Notes: a model not told the origin generated them from the sequence alone. DNA of 64,000 nt from Marinoscillum sp. 108 (GCF_902506655.1 NZ_LR734808.1:3098501-3162500), one strand, 5' to 3'. Shown: positions 26,273-35,649, counted from the first letter of the stretch. Translations and numbers: made by a program.

Positions 26273-28087
26273 TTATACCAATACTTCATTTTGATGGTGA
26301 GAAAGGAAGTGCACCGGCGCATTCACAATGAGTGTATTGCCCCTGAGACCCGGGGTAGTATCCAGCTCCAGCTCCCCTTTGATGAGGTTGGCTCGGGAAG
26401 TCATGTTTCGCCAGCCATTGCCGGATCCTGATCGGAGCACTTCAGCGTCAAATCCACTTCCATTGTCTTCTATCATCAGGGTGATTTCTTCCTGATCGGT
26501 GGTGATCTGAATGCTTACCTGATCGGCATCACTGTATTTGAGGATGTTGTTGACCCATTCCTGCGTGATCCTGTAAAGCGATATTTCCTGCACTTCGGAG
26601 AGTCGTTTCTCCAGGCCAAAAAAGTCGGTCTCCAGGGAGATTTTGCCAGTGGTGTTTACCCTGGCGGCAAACTCTCTGACGGCTGCCATAATTCCACTTT
26701 TGATCAAAGTTTGGGGCATCAGATTAAAGCAAATGCCTTTGAGCTCCCGATACATATCTTCGAGCACTTTGGCAGATTCTTGAAACACTTCATGCCGATC
26801 ATATTTTTCATTTTCCAGGGATTTCAGGTTCAGATTGAGAATAGAAATCATCTGGCCAAAGCCATCGTGCAGGTCCTGCGCAAATCGGGTGCGTTCCTTT
26901 TCCTGTGAAGAAATGGCCGCTTCGATTTGGGCTTCTTTGAATCTGCTTTTTTCTAAAGTCAATTGGTTTTGATGCACCAGTTTTTGGCGCTGTATATACT
27001 GTGCACCCAGTATGATTAATAGTACAAGGCCTCCCCCAAGACCTGCCGTGAGGAGATTGCGTCGTTGAATGGTCAGGTCTTTCTGCGCCAGCTGTTTTTC
27101 TTTTTGTGCTGTTTCGTATTTGGTTCGGAGCTCATCGATGATTTTGGATTTTTCCAGATTAAAGAGGCTGTCTTCAAGGTCTTCAGCCAGCACATGGTGG
27201 CCAAATGCCTGCTGGTAATCTCCGATGAGTGAATAAGCACTGGCCAACGAGTCGTAGGATTTGCGCGCCAAATCCGGGTAGCCAAGTTGCAGGCTTTCTT
27301 TTGCGCATTGCTGGTAAAATGGGATGGCGGTCGCATAGTCCCCCACATCCATATAGAGATCGCCGATCATTTTGTGGTTGTCGGTCACGCCCTGCTCGTC
27401 CCCGATGAGTCTCCTTATCAGATTGGATTGCTCCATGTAGCTGAGGGCTCCTTTCAGATTTCCTTTGCGCTGTTCCATATCGGCCAGGTCTACAAGCACA
27501 TAGCCCAACCCAACACTATCACCCTGCTCCATCCGAATGTTGTAGGTTTGAAAATAATAGGCATCCGACACATCATACTGCTTTTTGAGCCAGTAAAAGG
27601 TGCCTTTCATGCCATAGGTGGTGCCGAGCGCTTCCAGGTCGTCTGCCTCTTTGGCCAGGTCTTCGGCCTGATTCCAGAGGTTCATGGCCTGCTCTTCATA
27701 CCCGTGTTTTCTATAAAAGGCACCCATCTCATTACACACACGAGCCAGGCCGCTTTTGTCCGAAAGCGAGTCGTAAAGATTATAGGAGCGAAGAAAAGCG
27801 ACTTGAGCAGGCTCATATTGGCCTTGCATGTAGAGCACGACCCCTAAGTTTTTCGAGGCCAGGGCCTCCTTGTCGGGCCAGGCATTTGCCCGGCTTATCG
27901 CAATGGCCCTTTCGGTTTGTACTTTGGCATTTTCAAAGTTTTGGCTGTGGAGTTTGTAAAAATGCTGGTTGATGGAGTCGACAAAAGCGAGCGCAGAAGC
28001 GGATTCCGGGAGCATAGGACCTATGGGGTCGTCTGACAACTCGCACCCGATGAGTAACACACACAGGAGGATGATTAGCTTTTTCAT
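26273..28087 (-). CDS. TPR-containing sensor histidine kinase lipoprotein, copy 2
   Basis: 604 residues and the same architecture as its neighbour, but with a lipobox (LLIGCELSDDP), so the N-terminus is probably lipid-anchored as well as spanning the membrane (LLTAGLGGGLVLLIILGAQYI). TPR units occupy about 30-330. The phospho-His segment is FAQDLHDGFGQM and the ATP lid IEDNGSGFDAEV. The kinase half is very similar to copy 1 while the TPR half has diverged. That pattern fits duplication followed by change of the sensed ligand, or conversion of the 3' half. The ATG at 28087 is preferred to 28099. Confidence 0.92.
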   Translation of the reverse strand: MKKLIILLCVLLIGCELSDDPIGPMLPESASALAFVDSINQHFYKLHSQNFENAKVQTERAIAISRANAWPDKEALASKNLGVVLYMQGQYEPAQVAFLRSYNLYDSLSDKSGLARVCNEMGAFYRKHGYEEQAMNLWNQAEDLAKEADDLEALGTTYGMKGTFYWLKKQYDVSDAYYFQTYNIRMEQGDSVGLGYVLVDLADMEQRKGNLKGALSYMEQSNLIRRLIGDEQGVTDNHKMIGDLYMDVGDYATAIPFYQQCAKESLQLGYPDLARKSYDSLASAYSLIGDYQQAFGHHVLAEDLEDSLFNLEKSKIIDELRTKYETAQKEKQLAQKDLTIQRRNLLTAGLGGGLVLLIILGAQYIQRQKLVHQNQLTLEKSRFKEAQIEAAISSQEKERTRFAQDLHDGFGQMISILNLNLKSLENEKYDRHEVFQESAKVLEDMYRELKGICFNLMPQTLIKSGIMAAVREFAARVNTTGKISLETDFFGLEKRLSEVQEISLYRITQEWVNNILKYSDADQVSIQITTDQEEITLMIEDNGSGFDAEVLRSGSGNGWRNMTSRANLIKGELELDTTPGLRGNTLIVNAPVHFLSHHQNEVLV

Positions 28088-28150
28088 TTGGCAAGGCAAT
28101 TTCAGCTAATTTAAACATTCATCCACCTTTCAGAAACCCAATGAAGGGTA

Positions 28151-28186
28151 ATAAAAAAAGCGAATCACTTTCGTCATTCGCTTTTT
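28151..28186 (-). terminator. Terminator of rocD
   Basis: An 11-bp stem, AAAAAGCGAAT/ATTCGCTTTTT (28155-28165 with 28176-28186), lies 24 bp past the rocD stop. On the minus strand the stem is followed by further T residues. Because the stem itself has A and T ends, it could work in both directions. Confidence 0.8.
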
Positions 28187-28209
28187 GAGTCCTTTTCGCT
28201 TTACAAAGG

Positions 28210-29499
28210 CTAAGCCATTTGCTTGAAATTCAGGATGGTTTTTTCGATGATGTCACAGCACTCGTGCAACTGCTCCTCGTCCATCACCAAGGGGGGCGCA
28301 AAACGAATGATGTTGCCGTGTGTGGGTTTTGCCAGCAGGCCATTTTCACTCAGAGCTACGCAGATGTCCCAGGCTGTACTGCTGTCCGAATGATCATTGA
28401 TGACGATGGCATTTAGCAAGCCTTTGCCCCGCACCAGGCAGATCAGCTCTGTTTTTTCAATGAGCTTTTCCATGCGTGTTCTAAAGATCTTACCCAGTTT
28501 TCTTGCATTTTGGGTGAGCTTCTCATCTCTTATCACTTCCAGGGCGGTCATGGCTACTTTGGCACCCAGAGGATTTCCACCAAAAGTGGAACCGTGCGTG
28601 CCGGGAGTGATTACCTCCATGATTGGATTATCTGCCAGTACTGCGGAGACCGGGTATCCACCGCCGGAGAGGGCCTTTCCGAGAATAAGCAGATCTGGTT
28701 TGATGTAAGTACTTTGCTGTTCGCAATGACCACTGCAGGTACAGTTGCCACAGACTGCCAGCAAGCTACCGGTTCTGCCTATGCCGGTTTGGATCTCGTC
28801 AGCCATGAACAGCGCGTTATGTTCCTTGCAGATTTTGGCAACATTCTCCAGAAAGGAGTCACCAGGTACCATCACACCGGCCTCACCCTGAATAGGCTCC
28901 ACCAATACCCCTACAATGTTTTTATTGTCTTCGAAAACTTCTCTCAGTGCATCCAGGTCATTGTAGGTGACCTTGATAAATCCATGGGTATAGGGGCCAA
29001 AATTCCTTTTGGCATCTGGATCCGAAGAGAATGAAATGATCGTGGTTGTCCGACCGTGGAAGTTTTGATCAAAGACCACAATCTGACCTTTGTTTTCTTC
29101 CACTCCTTTTTTCTCATAGCCCCATTTTCTGCAGATTTTAATTGCTGTTTCCACGGCTTCTGCTCCGGTGTTCATGGGAAGTACTTTGTCAAAGCCGAAG
29201 TACTCGGTGATGTATTTTTCAAATGGGCCCAGGACATCATTATAAAAAGCCCTGCTGGTGAGCGTGAGCGTTTCGGCCTGCTGCTTCAGGGTTTCCACTA
29301 TTCTGGGGTGGCAGTGGCCCTGGTTGACGGCCGAGTAGGCTGATAGAAAATCATAATATCGCTTGCCGGATACGTCCCAGACGTACACACCCTCTCCTTT
29401 GGAGAGCACAACCGGTAGGGGGTGGTAGTTGTGTGCTCCATGTTGATTTTCAAGGTTTATGTACTCCTGGCTATTTTTTTTGGAAGTTGATGTTGTCAT
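28210..29499 (-). CDS. rocD: Ornithine aminotransferase, with Cys-rich insert
   Basis: 429-residue class III PLP aminotransferase that converts ornithine to glutamate semialdehyde. Diagnostic parts are YDFLSAYSAVNQGHCHP, MNTGAEAVETAIK, ADEIQTGIGRTG and the PLP-lysine region LILGKALSGGGYPVSA. Between GRTGSLLAV and KPDLLILG, where most relatives have only a few residues, there is an insert with CGNCTCSGHCEQQ, four Cys close enough to hold a metal. The flanking sequence is otherwise normal. It ends at a strong terminator and diverges from a 51-residue Cys-rich protein gene. Confidence 0.93.
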   Translation of the reverse strand: MTTSTSKKNSQEYINLENQHGAHNYHPLPVVLSKGEGVYVWDVSGKRYYDFLSAYSAVNQGHCHPRIVETLKQQAETLTLTSRAFYNDVLGPFEKYITEYFGFDKVLPMNTGAEAVETAIKICRKWGYEKKGVEENKGQIVVFDQNFHGRTTTIISFSSDPDAKRNFGPYTHGFIKVTYNDLDALREVFEDNKNIVGVLVEPIQGEAGVMVPGDSFLENVAKICKEHNALFMADEIQTGIGRTGSLLAVCGNCTCSGHCEQQSTYIKPDLLILGKALSGGGYPVSAVLADNPIMEVITPGTHGSTFGGNPLGAKVAMTALEVIRDEKLTQNARKLGKIFRTRMEKLIEKTELICLVRGKGLLNAIVINDHSDSSTAWDICVALSENGLLAKPTHGNIIRFAPPLVMDEEQLHECCDIIEKTILNFKQMA

Positions 29500-29541
29500 A
29501 TATGCTTTTGGATTAACTATGTAAACAAACGCTTCAAATAG

Positions 29542-29727
<186 letters not shown>

Positions 29728-29736
29728 AGGCCGGGT

Positions 29737-29766
29737 TTGCTTATTTAAACTTTCTTACGATATTTG
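29737..29766 (+). promoter_or_regulatory. Promoter of rpmB
   Basis: TTG at 29737-29739 (within TTTG), a 19-base spacer, then GATATTTG at 29759-29766. This differs from TAnnTTTG only in the first two positions' phase (GA for TA), and the element lies 28 bases before the rpmB ATG. Confidence 0.5.
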
Positions 29767-29794
29767 CAGTCCGTTTTCAAAAAGCCGGTAAATC

Positions 29795-30034
29795 ATGTCA
29801 AAAGTTTGTGAAATTTCAGGAAAGAGACCAAGAGTGGGAAATAATGTTTCTCATGCTAACAATAAGGTAAAAAGAAGATTCAATCCGAATCTTCAGAAAA
29901 AGAGATTCTATATTCCTGAGGAAGATAAGTGGATCACTATTAGTGTAGCTACTTCTATGTTGAGAACGATCAACAAAAACGGAATTTACGCTGAGATCAA
30001 AAAAGCCAGAGCTAAAGGGACTACTTCTCTTTAA
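29795..30034 (+). CDS. rpmB: 50S ribosomal protein L28
   Basis: 79-residue bL28, starting MSKVCEISGKRPRVGNNVSH with ANNKVKRRFNPNLQKK next, the family's standard N-terminus. It binds 23S rRNA in the large subunit. Length is usual for Bacteroidota. The gene is normally directly followed by rpmG in this phylum; here two peptidase genes intervene. Confidence 0.97.
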   Translation: MSKVCEISGKRPRVGNNVSHANNKVKRRFNPNLQKKRFYIPEEDKWITISVATSMLRTINKNGIYAEIKKARAKGTTSL

Positions 30035-30176
30035 TCTCCGGATTTTCCTTTCAGGTCTGAAAATATAAAAGCCCTGTCACGTCCCGATCACATCGGAGCG
30101 AGATTGGGCTTTCTTTATTTGCGGCGGCCGTACTTTGGAAGATTTTGATAAATTTAGCACCTCAAATAATACAACT

Positions 30177-31829
30177 ATGAACCCATCCAAGTTCTTCACC
30201 CTACTATTCGTTTTATTCCTCAGCACTGCGGGCTTTGCCCAGAAAAGTTTCACCCGCCAGGATACCCTTCGTGGTTCCATTACCCCGGAGCGTGGCTGGT
30301 GGGATTTGCAGCATTATAACCTCAGTGTGAGCATTGATACTGCCGCTCGATCCATCACAGGATCCAATGTCATTACTTACAAAGTAGTGTCTGCAGCCAC
30401 GGAGTTCCAAATAGACCTGCAGGCCCCTATGGAGATCACCGAAGTGAAACAGGGGGATCGGGTCTTGACAGTACGACATGAGGGAGATGCGCATTTTGTG
30501 ACCTTGGTGGATGATCAGCCCGTGGGCAGCATTCAGAAATTGACTGTCTGGTTTGCTGGTATCCCGGTGGTTGCCAGAAGACCTCCATGGGACGGAGGAT
30601 TCACATGGAACAAAGACGAAAGTGGCAAACCCTTTATTGCAACTTCCAATCAGGGGATTGGTGCCAGTATCTGGTGGCCTTGCAAGGACCACCCCGCTGA
30701 CGAGCCAGACAATGGTGTCACCATGAATTTTACAGTGCCCAAAGACCTCACTGCTGTCGGAAATGGCCGGCTGATTAAGGTGAAAAAAGGAAAAGGCACC
30801 CGAACATTCACCTGGCAGGTCACCAATCCAATCAATAGCTATGGTGTAAACCTGAACGTGGGTGACTATGTGAGATTTGAGGAAAAGTATGATGGGGAAA
30901 AAGGAAAGCTGGACATGATCTATTATGTGCTCTCCTACAACCTGGAAAAAGCAAAGACGCACTTCAAGGATGCCCGCCGCACGATGGAGGCACTGGAATA
31001 CTGGTTTGGATCCTATCCATTCTATGAAGACAGTTATAAACTCGTGGAGGTGCCTTACCTGGGCATGGAGCATCAGAGCTCAGTGACCTATGGCAATGGC
31101 TATGAGCTGGGATACCGCGGACGTGACCTGAGCCTTACCGGCTGGGGCCTGAAGTGGGACTACATCATCATCCACGAATCTGGTCATGAGTGGTTCGCCA
31201 ATAACATTACTTACAAGGATGCGGCCGATATGTGGATTCATGAGAGTTTTACGACCTACTCTGAAGGGCTTTTTGTGGATTACCACTATGGCAAGGAAGC
31301 AGGGGCGGCTTATGTTCGGGGCATGCGTTACGGCATTGGCAATGAGGAGCCGATGATCGGGCCATACGGTGTGAATGGTCGTGGGGCGGATTTGTATAAC
31401 AAAGGTTCAAATGTGCTGCATACACTCCGTCAGTGGGTAAACGATGACACAAAATGGAGAGAAATTCTCAGAGGGTTGAATGAGACATTTTATCATCAGA
31501 CAGTGACTACCGCTGATGTAGAAAACTATATATCAGCGCAAAGTGGACTCGACCTGACCAGCTTTTTCAATCAGTACCTGCGCGATCCCAGAGTGCCGGT
31601 GCTGGAGTATTTTACCTATGAGGGAAACCTCCTGTATCGCTGGACCAACTGCATAGAAGGGTTTGATATGCCGGTGAGGATTAGTGTAGGTGATGAGTCA
31701 TTTACCATTACTCCAACCTCACGCTGGAACTTCAGGGATCAGGAAAAGATTGCGGTGGAAGACCCCGCTATGTTGAAGGTGGATCCCAATTATTATATCT
31801 ATCCGGTTTACATCACAGGGGCCAAATAG
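30177..31829 (+). CDS. M1 family metallopeptidase
   Basis: 550 residues with a signal peptide (FTLLFVLFLSTAGFAQ). The catalytic site is HESGHEWFANN followed 18 residues after the second His by the zinc-ligand Glu in MWIHESFTTYSE, the M1 pattern HExxH-x18-E. The substrate-binding loop reads LGMEHQSSVTY, a variant of GAMEN. It is probably a secreted or periplasmic aminopeptidase. I use the ATG at 30177 rather than 30135, since it alone gives a signal peptide. The M24 peptidase gene follows 86 bp later, which suggests a joint role in peptide breakdown. Confidence 0.92.
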   Translation: MNPSKFFTLLFVLFLSTAGFAQKSFTRQDTLRGSITPERGWWDLQHYNLSVSIDTAARSITGSNVITYKVVSAATEFQIDLQAPMEITEVKQGDRVLTVRHEGDAHFVTLVDDQPVGSIQKLTVWFAGIPVVARRPPWDGGFTWNKDESGKPFIATSNQGIGASIWWPCKDHPADEPDNGVTMNFTVPKDLTAVGNGRLIKVKKGKGTRTFTWQVTNPINSYGVNLNVGDYVRFEEKYDGEKGKLDMIYYVLSYNLEKAKTHFKDARRTMEALEYWFGSYPFYEDSYKLVEVPYLGMEHQSSVTYGNGYELGYRGRDLSLTGWGLKWDYIIIHESGHEWFANNITYKDAADMWIHESFTTYSEGLFVDYHYGKEAGAAYVRGMRYGIGNEEPMIGPYGVNGRGADLYNKGSNVLHTLRQWVNDDTKWREILRGLNETFYHQTVTTADVENYISAQSGLDLTSFFNQYLRDPRVPVLEYFTYEGNLLYRWTNCIEGFDMPVRISVGDESFTITPTSRWNFRDQEKIAVEDPAMLKVDPNYYIYPVYITGAK

Positions 31830-31915
31830 TCTATCCGTATACAAAAGTTACCATTCAAATAACTTCAAAAGGTTTATTGACCTGATCGGGATAAATTGCC
31901 GCAAACGAAATTTGA

Positions 31916-33406
31916 ATGAATATGGTACTTAAAAGCATAGCTGCCGTGTTGCTAGCCGGCATATCCTTCCTTTCATTTGGGCAGAAAGCAGCCCAACTTC
32001 CGGATGATTTTCTTTCTACGGACTTTCATCAGGAAAGAAGAGATTTGCTAAGGGAAAAAATGCCCGAGAACTCAGTGGCTGTTTTTTTTGCGAATCCTGT
32101 GAGGAATAGGGCCAATGACGTGGATTACATGTACCATCAGGATCCCAATTTTTATTACCTGACGGGGCATAGAGAGCCGCATGCGGTTCTTTTGATCTTT
32201 AAGGATGAGCAGGTAGTGACTGACTATGCCTTTGATGAATTGATTTTTGTGCGCAAGCACGATGCCCTGAAGGAGCTCTATGATGGTGCAAGGCTGGGCA
32301 AGGAAGGTGCTGTGGATAAATTGAAATTTGAACTGGCCTTTGAAGGACCGGATTTCGAGGATTTCAATATCGATTTTTCAACTTTTGACAAAGTCCTATT
32401 TTACGATTTCAAAGAAGATGTGCGGGATACCAAGGAGGAAGCGGATTTGTTTGATCTGATTGCCGCCTTCAAGGAGAAAGTCAATTATGGCGAGGATGCT
32501 ATGGCCATTAATGCCGAACCCAAGGCAAGTAATCTGGATACCAAGTCGCTGGATGAGTTGATGAAAAGCCTCAGAGGGATCAAAACCAAAGAGGAGATAA
32601 GCCTGATCAGAAAGGCTGTGGACATCTCTACCATGGGCCAGCGGGAGGTGATGAAAGCTATGAAACCAGGAATGTCTGAGCAGGAGATTCAGGGATTGCA
32701 CGAGTTTGTTTTTAAAAAGTATCAGGCTGAATTTGAAGGCTATCCCAGCATCGTGGGTGCTGGACATAATGGTTGTGTGCTGCACTACATCGACAATTAT
32801 AAACCAGCGATCGAGGATGGCGAACTCATCCTGATGGATCTGGGTGCTGAGTACCATGGCTATACGGCCGATGTGACCCGCACCATCCCGGTCAATGGCC
32901 AATTCACCAAGGAGCAAAAACTGATTTATGATCTCGTGTATGAAGCTCAGGAGGCTGGACGGGCAGCATGCAAGCCCGGAGCTACTTTCAAAGAAGTATA
33001 TGCCGCTACCGCCAAAGTAGTGAATGAAGGCCTGGTGGAGCTGGGTTTATATGCCAGCACTGAGGAGGAAGACATGATCAATCCGGAGACAGGAAGAAAC
33101 AGATATTACCCACATGGGTGCTGTCACCACATCGGGCTGGATGTGCACGATAAGGGGGATTACGCTGAGCTGAAAGAGAATATGGTCATCACCATAGAGC
33201 CCGGTATCTACATCCCCGAGGGCAGTCCTTGTGATGAAAAGTGGTGGGGCATTCCGGTTCGCATCGAAGACGATTTTCTTATCACCAAGGAGGGCTGTGA
33301 GCTCCTGTCGGATCTGGCACCCCGAAAAAGTGAAGAGATAGAGGCACTGATGAAAGAGAGCAGTCCATTGGATAATTTTATTTTACCCTCTTTGGAGGAC
33401 GAATAA
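31916..33406 (+). CDS. Secreted M24 aminopeptidase P family protein
   Basis: 496 residues. A signal peptide (VLLAGISFLSFGQ) precedes an N-terminal creatinase-like domain (residues about 30-200), then the M24 pita-bread domain with metal ligands in LMDLGAEYHGYTADVTRTI, HGCCHHIGLDVHD and TIEPGIYIP. It removes N-terminal residues ahead of proline. Unlike cytoplasmic PepP, it carries an export signal, which fits its position beside the exported M1 peptidase. Its stop lies only 60 bp before rpmG, which has its own promoter. Confidence 0.92.
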   Translation: MNMVLKSIAAVLLAGISFLSFGQKAAQLPDDFLSTDFHQERRDLLREKMPENSVAVFFANPVRNRANDVDYMYHQDPNFYYLTGHREPHAVLLIFKDEQVVTDYAFDELIFVRKHDALKELYDGARLGKEGAVDKLKFELAFEGPDFEDFNIDFSTFDKVLFYDFKEDVRDTKEEADLFDLIAAFKEKVNYGEDAMAINAEPKASNLDTKSLDELMKSLRGIKTKEEISLIRKAVDISTMGQREVMKAMKPGMSEQEIQGLHEFVFKKYQAEFEGYPSIVGAGHNGCVLHYIDNYKPAIEDGELILMDLGAEYHGYTADVTRTIPVNGQFTKEQKLIYDLVYEAQEAGRAACKPGATFKEVYAATAKVVNEGLVELGLYASTEEEDMINPETGRNRYYPHGCCHHIGLDVHDKGDYAELKENMVITIEPGIYIPEGSPCDEKWWGIPVRIEDDFLITKEGCELLSDLAPRKSEEIEALMKESSPLDNFILPSLEDE

Positions 33407-33407
33407 G

Positions 33408-33438
33408 TTGTCCAATTAGATTTTCTTTTCTACATTTG
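33408..33438 (+). promoter_or_regulatory. Promoter of rpmG-DUF4295-ftsY
   Basis: TTG at 33408-33410, a 20-base spacer, then TACATTTG at 33431-33438, a full match to the Bacteroidota consensus TTG-N17-23-TAnnTTTG. It begins directly after the M24 peptidase stop and lies 27 bases before the rpmG ATG. Confidence 0.72.
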
Positions 33439-33465
33439 CACTCCTTTTAATAATCAGGCAACAAA

Positions 33466-33648
33466 ATGGCAAAGAAAGGTAATAGAATACAAGTGATACT
33501 GGAATGCACCGAGCACAAGACTACAGGGCTTCCAGGTACCTCGAGATATATCACCACCAAGAATAGGAAAAACACTCCTGAGCGCGTAGAGCTTAAGAAG
33601 TACAACCCTATCATGAGAAAATATACTGTACACAAAGAAATTAAATAA
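33466..33648 (+). CDS. rpmG: 50S ribosomal protein L33
   Basis: 60-residue bL33 starting [18 protein letters not shown], with [20 protein letters not shown] and [16 protein letters not shown]. It lacks the Cys pairs seen in zinc-binding L33 forms (only one Cys is present), so it is the zinc-free type. It begins the conserved cluster with DUF4295 and ftsY, two bp upstream of the DUF4295 gene. Confidence 0.97.
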   Translation: MAKKGNRIQVILECTEHKTTGLPGTSRYITTKNRKNTPERVELKKYNPIMRKYTVHKEIK

Positions 33649-33650
33649 CC

Positions 33651-33806
33651 ATGGCTAAGAAAGTAGTTGCAACCCTGAAACAACCCGGCGGAGCAAAATT
33701 CGCTAAGGTTATAAGAGCCATCAAAACTGAAAGCGGTAATTATGTCTACAAAGAAGACATGGTACCTGAAGCAGAGGTGAAGAACGTATTGGCTAGAAAA
33801 AACTAA
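33651..33806 (+). CDS. DUF4295 family protein (51 residues)
   Basis: Begins MAKKVVATLKQPGGAKFAKV and ends EAEVKNVLARKN. This very small basic protein is found in Bacteroidota between rpmG and ftsY, and its conservation and position suggest a ribosome-linked role, though none is proven. Start 2 bp after the rpmG stop; ftsY follows 78 bp later. Confidence 0.9.
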   Translation: MAKKVVATLKQPGGAKFAKVIRAIKTESGNYVYKEDMVPEAEVKNVLARKN

Positions 33807-33884
33807 TCAGTTCTTAAAAATATTCTAATTAGAAGTCCCTCTTAGTAGGGACTTTTTGCGTTTATACATCTCAAATATAGCTCT

Positions 33885-34838
33885 ATGGGTCTGAAAGGAT
33901 TTTTCTCCAAGGAAAAAAAGGAATCGCTCGATAAGGGCCTCGAAAAGACAAAAGAAAACTTTTTCAGCAAGCTCGGCAAAGCGGTGGTAGGAAAATCCAC
34001 GGTGGATGAAGAGGTGCTGGATGAACTAGAAGAAATTCTGATTACCTCCGATGTGGGGGTAGAAACCACCATCAAGATCATTGAGAGAATAGAGGCTCGT
34101 GTAGCGAAGGACAAATACCTCAATGCTTCGGAGCTCAACAAGATCCTGCGGGAGGAAATAGCGGGGCTGCTTTCTGAAAACAACACCAAAGATCTGGATA
34201 GTTTTGAATTACCTAAAGTGGACGGTCCGTACGTGCTGCTGGTGGTGGGTGTCAATGGCGTAGGCAAGACGACCACCATAGGCAAGCTGGCTGCCCAGCT
34301 CAAGGGATTGGGTAAAAACGTAGTGTTGGGAGCTGCCGATACCTTCAGGGCTGCTGCCGTGGATCAGCTCATCATGTGGGGGGAGCGTGTTGGTGTTCCT
34401 GTGATATCAAAGGGCATGAATACTGATCCGGCTTCTGTGGCTTTTGATGCCGCCAAGTATGGAGTGGATCACAATGCGGATGTGGTGATCATAGATACGG
34501 CCGGCAGGTTGCATACCAAGGTGAACCTGATGAGTGAACTCACGAAGATTAAGAAAGTGATCCAGCGATTTATTCCGGATGCACCCCACGATGTACTTCT
34601 GGTACTGGACGGCAGTACCGGGCAAAATGCTTTCATACAGGCCCAGGAGTTTACCAAAGCCACGGATGTTACTGCCCTGGCCATTACCAAGCTGGATGGC
34701 ACCGCCAAAGGAGGTGTGGTCATTGGTATCTCAGACCAATTCAAAATACCCGTGAAGTATATAGGCGTAGGTGAAAAGGTCGAAGACCTTCAGGTGTTCA
34801 ATAAAGTCGAGTTTGTAGATTCTTTTTTTAAGAAATAA
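33885..34838 (+). CDS. ftsY: Signal recognition particle receptor FtsY
   Basis: 317-residue SRP GTPase that docks ribosome-SRP complexes at the membrane. The N domain covers residues 1-100 and lacks the long acidic A domain of E. coli FtsY. The G domain has VGVNGVGKTTTIGKLA, DTFRAAAVDQL, the DTAGRLH switch and TKLDGTAKGG. It ends VEFVDSFFKK. A partial second copy of its 3' end lies downstream at 35650-35750. The gene ends without a convincing terminator; a good hairpin survives only in the duplicated region. Confidence 0.97.
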   Translation: MGLKGFFSKEKKESLDKGLEKTKENFFSKLGKAVVGKSTVDEEVLDELEEILITSDVGVETTIKIIERIEARVAKDKYLNASELNKILREEIAGLLSENNTKDLDSFELPKVDGPYVLLVVGVNGVGKTTTIGKLAAQLKGLGKNVVLGAADTFRAAAVDQLIMWGERVGVPVISKGMNTDPASVAFDAAKYGVDHNADVVIIDTAGRLHTKVNLMSELTKIKKVIQRFIPDAPHDVLLVLDGSTGQNAFIQAQEFTKATDVTALAITKLDGTAKGGVVIGISDQFKIPVKYIGVGEKVEDLQVFNKVEFVDSFFKK

Positions 34839-35649
34839 AAAAGGCGTTTTGAGTACCCCTTTCTTTAAGCACATGGTTAGCCCATAGTGATGAGGAAAAA
34901 GAGAGCCCCAAAAATCCCAACAAGGCCTATTATGAATCCGGCAATTGCCATGCCCCGGCCGTTACCATATTCAAGCTTACTCATAGAAATACTGCCAAAA
35001 ATGGCTGCTAATGTCCCCAGTGGTATTCCAGCTATGAAAAGACTCAGGATACCTAATATCAGGGAGGCCCTTGCCATGCCTTTGGTATTAGAGTTGGTGA
35101 TATTTTTGACTTCCTTAATGTCCTTTTTAGCGGATTTGAGCTCATCTTTTGAGGTTACTTTTTGAGGAGGAGAATCATCTCCGATTAATGTCTTTTCGGC
35201 GGACTCTTCTTTGTCCAACTCAAAAACCTCATACTCATAGGGCTTGTATCGGTAGGTGATCAGGTCAGTTGGTGACGTAGTGAATCCATACAACGATACT
35301 GTTTCGGGATAATGATTATCTGGCGCATTGATGAGCTCCTGGTTCGGTTGAATCTTTTGAGGTGCTTTCGCCACTTTCCTGGTCTTCTTGAATGACCTGA
35401 GTGTAAGGTGTTGGCTCTTGATTCTGTCTTTCTTTTTGTAAACCTGAGGGCAATCCATGGCCTGTTTGGTGGAGCCACAGGCTGTGAAAAGCACGGCCAT
35501 GAGCACCAGGAGTAAGGCGGTGTTGGTTTTCATAGAGCTGGGTTTGGTTAGATCAAAATACTGAAGATAGGATTTATTATCATTCCCGTCAAGTGTCAAT
35601 GAAAGTCGGTAAACACCAAAAAGTAATGAGGGCTTTTGATTACTCCTTT
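34583..35649. repeat. Tandem duplication, left copy (ftsY 3' end plus DUF4190 gene A)
   Basis: A unit of about 1067 bp running from within ftsY (ACCCCACGATGTACTT at 34583) through the DUF4190 gene and its upstream region (GGGCTTTTGATTACTCC, ending near 35646). It is repeated directly downstream at 35650-36580 with about 134 bp missing from the ftsY part. The two starts of DUF4190 are 933 bp apart, which equals 1067 minus 134, so the copy numbers agree. Confidence 0.82.
34877..35533 (-). CDS. DUF4190 domain lipoprotein, copy A
   Basis: 218 residues from the ATG at 35533: signal peptide, lipobox (LFTACGSTKQ), a Lys/Arg-rich linker (YKKKDRIKSQHLTLRSFKK), a Pro/charged middle, and a C-terminal DUF4190-type pair of helices (ASLILGILSLFIAGIPLGTL and GMAIAGFIIGLVGIFGALFF). 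The protein is probably envelope-anchored at both ends. Its paralogue at 35810-36466 has the same length. The first 100 residues differ at about one position in ten, while the last 100 differ much more. Convergent with ftsY. Confidence 0.78.
   Translation of the reverse strand: MKTNTALLLVLMAVLFTACGSTKQAMDCPQVYKKKDRIKSQHLTLRSFKKTRKVAKAPQKIQPNQELINAPDNHYPETVSLYGFTTSPTDLITYRYKPYEYEVFELDKEESAEKTLIGDDSPPQKVTSKDELKSAKKDIKEVKNITNSNTKGMARASLILGILSLFIAGIPLGTLAAIFGSISMSKLEYGNGRGMAIAGFIIGLVGIFGALFFLITMG

Noticed and set aside
30213-31073. 286-residue minus-strand frame across the M1 peptidase
   Set aside because: Shadow of the gene with the HExxH zinc site.
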